From the NCBI GenBank assembly GCA_021018995.1, contig CM037584.1:46823811-46887810 (forward strand): 64,000 nucleotides of DNA, in the 5' to 3' direction. The position numbers were made by a program, and so were the translations under genes. Shown in pieces: positions 59,901-64,000 of the stretch; positions within the stretch are counted from its first letter, which is position 1; the number at the start of each line of letters is the position of its first letter. The DNA is from Chloranthus sessilifolius (Eukaryota; Streptophyta; Magnoliopsida; Chloranthales; Chloranthaceae). The notes beneath the pieces are model-generated. The model worked only from the letters and a program-made list of their open reading frames with translations, made no database searches and was not told the origin of the DNA.

Positions 59901-62029
59901 TACTACAGCATGTGCTTGTCAAGCTATCTGATTGAAGAATATATTAAAGGAGTTGCATCACTCTAAAAATGAACTAGTAACGATCTATGTTGATAATAGA
60001 TTAGCCATTTCTTTAGCAAAGAATCATGTCTCTTACGGTCGAAGCAAGCATATTGACACAAAGTATCATTTTATCCGAGATCAAGTGAAGAAGAATGAAG
60101 TTAAGCTCATCTATTGCAAATCGGAAAAACAAGTTGTGAACATTTTTACGAAGCCTTTAAAGATTCAAACATTTCAAGGATTGAAGACTTTACTTGGAGT
60201 AACTTCGAAACTTGGGTTTGAGAGGGAGTGTTGGAATACAAACCCAAGTAAAGTGGGTCTCGGGTTGCACAACTTGAAAAGGTGTTTTGGGACATGCTAA
60301 CTTTTCAAATTTCAAGGAGTCCTTTCATCTATCAAGAAGTCTTGTCATTTCTCAAGAGAGAAATATTTATTTTGGTTTGTTTCTTAGAAGTCATTTCCTA
60401 AGTGTCTTGCATATTCACCTTCTGCCCGGCTACAGCTTTGTACACCATTAACACCCCTTGATGGCTTTCAGTTCTTGAATCTTCACTTCACAGGAGATAA
60501 CCATACCATCAGCATACTATAAATGAGCGATTATCGGTCTATTTCTTCCAGTTTTAAACTCTGTGAAGTAATTCAAGACTGTGGAAGGGTGGAGCAAACC
60601 ACTCAAAGCTTCCTCAACCATGTGAAAAAGCATTGGAGACCAAGGATCTCCCTGCCTTAGCCCCCTTGTATCCTGACATTAACCCTTAGGAGACCCATTT
60701 GCCATAATAGAGAACCTGACAGAAGACTAACATCCTTTCTTCCACATTTGTATTTATTCCCAAAGCCCAACCTCTCTAGCATATAATCAATAAATTTTAG
60801 TTAACCCCATCATATGTTTTTTTCCATATCAACCTTCAATATAATCCATGGTCTTCCACTCTTATGAGCCAAATACACCGCCTCATGTGCCATGACAATC
60901 ACATCAAGCATGTGTCTACCCGCTGTGAACACACTGTGGGGACTGGATGTGATTTCCCCCATCACCTATTTTAATCCGTTTGTCAAAAGCTTATACACGC
61001 TTCCCAGAAGACTAATAGGCCTGAAGTCCTTGATATCCTCAGCCCCCTCCACCTTGGGAATCAAAGAAATAAACGTAGTCTTCTCAACCTAACCATTCTC
61101 GAATAACTCATGAAAGAAAGCCATTAAATCCTCTGTGACCACCTCCAAAAAGAACTGAAAAAACTCCATTGTGATCCCATCAGAGCTTGATGCCTTCTTT
61201 TTGCCGCTATTCATCAAAGCATCCTTCACCTCCTCTTCCAACAACCTCGCTCCATATACCCCTTTTCTGAACACCTTGAATTTTTTTCGTCCTTTGGACA
61301 GAAAACTCTTTTCGAGACCTTTTCCAAACAGGCTAATTAAACAGGAGAAATAAATTTCCAATGGAAATTATTTCTCAGAAAGCCTAATCAAACAACAAAA
61401 ATTTCATTTCCATATGTAACCAGTTCACATGAAATCAACCAGGAAATTGACTTCATTTCCTGTTTGGAGTCACTCTGCTATCAAACAGACCCTAAAGGGT
61501 ATCTCAACAACCCCAATTATTATTAAGCTTCAATTTATAAAAATTGGGTGCATTTGTTGCAATTAATCCTTGGAAAGAAAATAAATAAATAAGAAAAGAC
61601 CACACATAACATCTGTAATGAAGCAATACCACTAACAAGCCACCAAAATAATGAAACCTAAAGAATCCAGTAATTACCCAATTCTAATTAAACGTCAACA
61701 TTTATAAACATAATATTTACAATTAATCCTGCAAAAACAACGTATCAAATATATATATATATATATAACCCAAAAATGAAATCCAAAAAATTCACTTTAC
61801 ATATATGATCCACGATTAAGCCCAAAATACTTAAGAAATGAACAAAAAAACAAAAGTAAATATAGAATACCTGTAACGTGTGGAGACGTATATTCTGAAG
61901 AGAACGAGCGGAACGGAGGGCTGAATCTGTTGATTCGAAAATGGCTCTCTTCAGATCTTCTGATGTGTATGCCTCCCATGCTGGCTTCTCCGGTGGTGGT
62001 GGAGAAGGAGAGGTGGCTGTTTCTTCCAT
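41974..62029 (-). CDS. RHIP1: RHIP1-like protein (RGS1-HXK1-interacting protein 1 family), eight exons
   Basis: Exons 62029-61871, 46982-46916, 46605-46528, 46026-45974, 43217-43081, 42710-42646, 42312-42254 and 42063-41974 join in compatible phases to 235 residues. The protein has a proline-rich start ([16 protein letters not shown]), a conserved [17 protein letters not shown] block, and [17 protein letters not shown] (~57-74). A hydrophobic, probably membrane segment follows (~86-101, [16 protein letters not shown]), then [15 protein letters not shown] and a long charged coiled-coil C-terminus. I recognise it as the plant-specific family of Arabidopsis RHIP1, which bridges RGS1 and hexokinase 1 in glucose signalling; the role here is by family only. 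Introns are GT-AG except intron 7, which begins GC (GAG|GCAAGT). Intron 1 is about 14.9 kb and filled with nested elements. The gene converges with ALKBH6. No exon is broken. Confidence 0.82.
43430..43721. mobile_element. hAT-like MITE, type B, copy 4 (RHIP1 intron 4)
   Basis: Starts CATGGGTCAAAATCTCAG and ends CCAAAATTTTGACCCATG. The exact 8-bp duplication ATGCATGT lies at 43422-43429 and 43722-43729. The interior has GATACGTATCNG and CCGATACATTGAATG units, the latter in tandem. Confidence 0.9.
44171..44772 (+). mobile_element. L1-type LINE, 602-bp 5'-truncated copy (RHIP1 intron 4)
   Basis: The target duplication AATCTATGTACTTTTC (44155-44170) and AATCTACGTACTTTTC (44775-44790) differs at one position. 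The copy encodes only the zf-RVT domain and C-terminus of ORF2: [20 protein letters not shown], then [20 protein letters not shown]. That stretch is open for 135 codons. The 3' end is TTTAATATATTTTTCTTTACCGATT plus poly-A. It is antisense to RHIP1. Confidence 0.9.
44791..45970. other. RHIP1 intron 4 remainder, no feature seen
   Basis: AT-rich with a (CT)n run at about 45712-45730. Confidence 0.5.
47150..47960 (+). mobile_element. LINE ORF2 remnant (end of reverse transcriptase), RHIP1 intron 1
   Basis: Reads [20 protein letters not shown] near 47300, a hallmark after the reverse transcriptase core of plant LINEs, then NFVFPGRL and, near 47700, IRFWDYYWL-like sequence with frame changes. Several stops and frameshifts make it much older than the copy at 29772. 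No ends or target duplication were seen. Confidence 0.7.
48091..48441. mobile_element. Fold-back MITE (RHIP1 intron 1)
   Basis: Arms of ~120 bp or more: left GTTATTCTGTACACGTGGCA and CCTAAGATTGCATCAAAAACT pair with right TTTTTTGATGCAATCTTAGG and CCACGTGTACAGAATCAATT. The centre is near 48260. Superfamily undetermined. Confidence 0.7.
48450..49398. other. RHIP1 intron 1, no feature seen
   Basis: AT-rich. No coding or repeat signal beyond a short duplicated phrase (AGTTCANTACTTGTTGANT near 49007 and 49043). Confidence 0.45.
49484..52265 (+). mobile_element. L1-type LINE segment: end of ORF1, endonuclease, first half of reverse transcriptase
   Basis: 49489-50200 is acidic ORF1-tail or linker sequence. 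50400-51000 is a damaged endonuclease region ([37 protein letters not shown]) with a 27-bp tandem duplication near 50490 (TAGACGTATTCTCGTAGCAT). 51686-52260 is reverse transcriptase: [36 protein letters not shown] and [20 protein letters not shown]. It stops abruptly just before the FADD catalytic box and abuts an inverted ORF1 segment. No poly-A tail is present. Confidence 0.85.
52266..54525 (-). mobile_element. L1-type LINE segment: ORF1, in inverted orientation
   Basis: On the - strand, from about 54501, a RanBP2-like zinc finger comes first ([20 protein letters not shown]; the fourth cysteine position of the usual C-x2-C pair reads F). A DUF4283-type domain follows ([20 protein letters not shown], near 53750-53850), then a long basic/acidic tail to 52279. 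Frames change between the pieces, so ORF1 is dead. The segment meets the + strand LINE head-on at about 52265. An inverted part of the same element or a second copy are both possible. Confidence 0.7.
54545..55533 (-). mobile_element. L1-type LINE, 3' part of ORF2 (zf-RVT region), left of the Copia insertion
   Basis: The - strand has VIDNFW-type and [20 protein letters not shown] blocks (55400), [13 protein letters not shown] (55230) and a KSPLNGLL-type histidine/cysteine region near 55050. This is the order seen after the reverse transcriptase in LINE ORF2. Several stops and frameshifts. Same strand as the piece at 60410-61330, from which it is separated by the Copia element. Confidence 0.65.
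55536..60408 (+). mobile_element. Ty1/Copia LTR retrotransposon, broken fossil
   Basis: The 5' LTR runs from TGTTGGAATACAAACCCAAG (55536) to about 55909. A tRNA-Met-type primer site (TTGGTATCACAACCCC, 55911) follows. The 3' LTR starts at 60229 after the purine tract TTTGAGAGGGAG and is only partly present, to about 60408. Between them are gag with a zinc-knuckle region, protease, integrase, reverse transcriptase and RNase H, in Copia order. The element is clearly dead, with on the order of ten or more breaks. The shared ~175 bp of the two LTRs differ at roughly 5% of positions by eye, suggesting an insertion a few million years old, depending on the rate. It is inserted in a LINE and carries a type B MITE. 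Confidence 0.92.
58423..58652. mobile_element. hAT-like MITE, type B, copy 5 (nested in the Copia fossil)
   Basis: Starts CATGGATCAAAATATCGT and ends CGGCATTTTAACCCATG. The exact 8-bp duplication GTCTCCAT lies at 58415-58422 and 58653-58660. The interior is ATACGTATCGGACGATAC and CCGGACGATACATTCAATGT units. It is younger than the Copia insertion, giving a relative date for the family. Confidence 0.92.
60410..61335 (-). mobile_element. L1-type LINE, reverse transcriptase part, right of the Copia insertion
   Basis: The - strand reads [21 protein letters not shown] (61180), then [18 protein letters not shown] near 61010-61050, [20 protein letters not shown] near 60880 and a [14 protein letters not shown] region near 60630. 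It is degraded, with several stops. With 54545-55533 it forms one LINE split by the Copia element. The 5' end is truncated near 61335. Confidence 0.75.
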
Positions 62030-62260
62030 TTTTCTTAACTTCTCGTACTTAGTTTTTTTTTTTTTTTTTTTAGAATGCGTACGTAGTTTTTTATTACACA
62101 TAAAACTCAGAAATCCCAAAACCTCTCAAAAACCCTAAAAATATGGGTTACAGGGATACTATTAGGTAGACGACCCGAGTACTAGGTTACTTGATACTCC
62201 GGTAGCATTTTGAAATTGGTGCTATGCTACGTGGAATCATGATGTGTCTTGTCTGATAGG
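62030..62260 (-). promoter_or_regulatory. RHIP1 upstream region
   Basis: Contains poly-A on the - strand (poly-T on +, 62051-62070) and CCCTAAAAATATGGG about 100 bp before the ATG. No clear TATA box is placed. A transposon begins within about 230 bp of the start codon. Confidence 0.35.
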
Positions 62261-62986
62261 TAGGGGTGCAAATGGGTTGGGTCGGATCGGGGTCAGGGGT
62301 CAGGGGTGTACCAGACCCGACCCACTTGGAATCAAAGCGGGTAAAATTAAACAATTAGGGGCCCATTGCGGTTATGGGTCCGGGTCCAGTTCAAACCACA
62401 TCCAGACCCGACCCCAACGGGTTTGCAATCGGGTCTTGCTTATATGATTTTCTTTTTAGTCATAATAAGATTATACCTATAAGAAGTGCTTTTCAAGAAA
62501 ATATTAACCCAACCAACATAGATATGAAGTTTCTTTTAGGCATTGAGTCCAACAAAAGCTAATGTTCAATGATTTTAGGGATGTGAAATATGTAAAAGTC
62601 AACTTTCAATAATTGATTAATTTTTGAGGTTTGATGAAAAAATTTCCTTTCACATGCCTATTTTAAATTGAGTGAGTTAACTTTAGGCACGGTTTGGTCG
62701 ATCTATTATATATCACTTGTGAATTAGATACTATTCCAATTATATTGTTTTTTATTTTAAATGTATAATTTACATGTCAAAAAAATCCCAAAAAAAGCAC
62801 AGAAATATAAGAAAATAATAATATTATATTTATATCCGGGTCTTGAGGTAGGGTCAGGTCTTTATTGAGAAATATCAGACTCAAACCCAAACCTAAATTG
62901 GGTCCAATTTTTCGGGTCTGGGTGAGGTCGAATGAGGTCAGGTTCTGGGTCGGTACAGGCAGACCCAATCCATTTGCATCCCCTTT
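62261..62986. mobile_element. hAT-like non-autonomous element (TAGGGGTGCAAATGGGT type)
   Basis: Left end TAGGGGTGCAAATGGGTTGG and right end CAATCCATTTGCATCCCCTT are inverses. Subterminal sequences are rich in GACCCGACCC and GGGTCNGGT on both sides. This terminal form is common for plant hAT-derived repeats. A clear 8-bp flanking duplication was not found. No transposase. Confidence 0.7.
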
Positions 62987-62989
62987 TGG

Positions 62990-63655
62990 TACACTATGAT
63001 TTAAAGATCTTTGGTTGAAAAGATTGAAAAGAAAAGGCATCTCTATCAGTTTTGTCAAAATCACTTAATATGCCATTAATATTATATCGCCTTTGACTGC
63101 TTTGAATCTCAATAGAGATTTTCTACCTCATATGTTTTAAGAGAGCTCTTGAGATCATGACAACAATGCGTTGGTTTTGATGCAAAGAAGTGATTTGATG
63201 AGTGAAATGATATGATATTATGCACTGTTATATGAAGGACAGATTTTATGCAGACAAAATGCAAGCGGCTGATGTGACATGATGCAATTGGCTGCAAGTG
63301 TGGTGGGCTCAATTAATGCAGGCGGCTGATGTGGCGTGACTCAATTGTGTATTGATGTGTCATTACCTGTAAAATATACGATTATGAACTTGGTGTTTTA
63401 ATAAATTAAAATTACGCCTAAAATCTGCAATGACTAAATGTTCTAAATATATGATTACAAGCTCTAAATCCTATTTAAATTGTGACGGCTAGAAAACCAA
63501 GTCATCGTCAATGCCTCTGCAAATGATTTCGAAGCTTGAGATTCCCTTCTTTTTCCTCTTCCCATGACTCACTGGTCTTTAGCACTAGTTATTTCCTTCT
63601 ACAATAGGCTGTCTATGATTGCAAGATCCAACTTTGTTCAGGGACGTGATGGAGG
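62990..63655. other. Intergenic, no gene seen
   Basis: Includes an arm of the CTTTGAATC/GAGATTTT fold-back family near 63085-63165 and a small repeated phrase (GGCGGCTGATGTGNC near 63267 and 63320). Confidence 0.45.
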
Positions 63656-63661
63656 CTGCAG

Positions 63662-63761
63662 CAAGGATCAAAATTTTGGGTTTCATTTCGATTTCGGAGG
63701 GGACCGAAACCGATAATTTCGACTGAAATTTTGGTCATTTTAGCCGAAATTTTGATCCTTG
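63662..63761. mobile_element. hAT-like MITE, type A, copy 6 (short)
   Basis: Starts CAAGGATCAAAATTTTGG and ends CCGAAATTTTGATCCTTG. The exact 8-bp duplication GGCTGCAG lies at 63654-63661 and 63762-63769. At 100 bp it is the shortest copy and almost wholly inverted repeat. Confidence 0.9.
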
Positions 63762-63909
63762 GGCTGCAGTGAGAAAGATTTTGATTGTAATGGAGTGCCT
63801 CCTATCAATTAATATAGTGCTACTAGATCTTATCGCCAATTCTATGCCAAAACATGTGTCTCTCCCCATAGGTTGACAAACAGGAGTATCCTTTTATCAG
63901 TTATCATAT

Positions 63910-64000
63910 AAATCTCAATAGAAATTGTTTGCTTTGACTGCTTTGAATCTCAATAGAAATTATTTGCTTTGACTGCTTTGAATCTCAATGGAGATTTTCT
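63910..64000. repeat. Tandem units of the CTTTGAATC fold-back family
   Basis: TTTGCTTTGACTGCTTTGAATCTCAATNG is repeated in direct succession and runs off the window end. The same motif occurs at 63085 and in the arms at 15.3-18.5 and 40.6 kb. Confidence 0.7.

Larger units (their letters stand above)
49402..61492. mobile_element. Tourist-like MITE split by a ~11.9 kb nest of insertions
   Basis: The left arm starts after TAA with GGCCCTGTTAGATAAG (49402). The right arm ends CTATCAAACAGACCC followed by TAA (61493-61495). The first 15 terminal bases agree at about 11 positions. Arm interiors (TTTCCATATG at 49460, ATTTCATTTCCATATGTAAC near 61402) are related. TAA target duplications and a GGGTCTGTTTG-type end fit PIF/Harbinger-Tourist. 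The inserted LINEs and Copia lie between about 49484 and 61335. The pairing of the two arms is an inference. Confidence 0.5.

Noticed and set aside
1-64000. CRISPR arrays, operons or organelle DNA
   Set aside because: No regular spacer arrays or prokaryotic gene layout. Introns, snRNA genes and transposons show plant nuclear DNA.

Overview
The window is nuclear DNA from a flowering plant. It has AT-rich intergenic sequence, plant-type spliceosomal U2 snRNA genes with the plant upstream sequence element, two intron-rich host genes, and a dense, nested load of transposable elements (hAT, Mutator-like, CACTA, PIF/Tourist-like, L1-type LINEs, one Ty1/Copia fossil). I cannot name the species.

Two host genes look intact. 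An ALKBH6-type 2-oxoglutarate/Fe(II) dioxygenase runs on the + strand in seven exons (27709-38439); an L1 LINE and smaller elements fill its 8.7 kb third intron. A gene matching the plant RHIP1 family runs on the - strand in eight exons (62029-41974); its first intron is about 14.9 kb and holds a multi-layer nest of LINEs and a Copia element. The two genes converge on a 3.5 kb spacer. Two full-length U2 snRNA genes (19597-19792 and 27245-27441) lie upstream, the second only about 270 bp before the ALKBH6 start codon.

The left-centre of the window (14.2-27.7 kb) reads as a decayed tandem array. Relics of RHIP1 exons, U2 promoters and ALKBH6 exons recur in the order RHIP1 3' end - U2 - ALKBH6, so the present U2/ALKBH6/RHIP1 block seems to be the last intact unit of a repeated segment. 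Between the two U2 genes, at 22.0-25.9 kb, lie short coding fragments resembling DCL1, sterol methyltransferase SMT1 and an armadillo/U-box protein, close to CACTA terminal sequence.

From 4.7 to 10.4 kb there is a decayed but nearly end-to-end hAT element with GGCCGGCC-type terminal inverted repeats and a broken DUF4371/zinc-finger transposase gene.

The most distinctive pattern is a set of short elements scattered over the whole window. Most begin CAWGGNTCAAAAT and end with its inverse, and ten are flanked by 8-bp target duplications (six exact, four with one or two mismatches). They fall into two interior types: one built of TTTCGGCCGAAA palindromes, the other of ATCGGCCGATAC palindromes. 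They behave as non-autonomous hAT-like elements whose insides are near-simple palindromic arrays.
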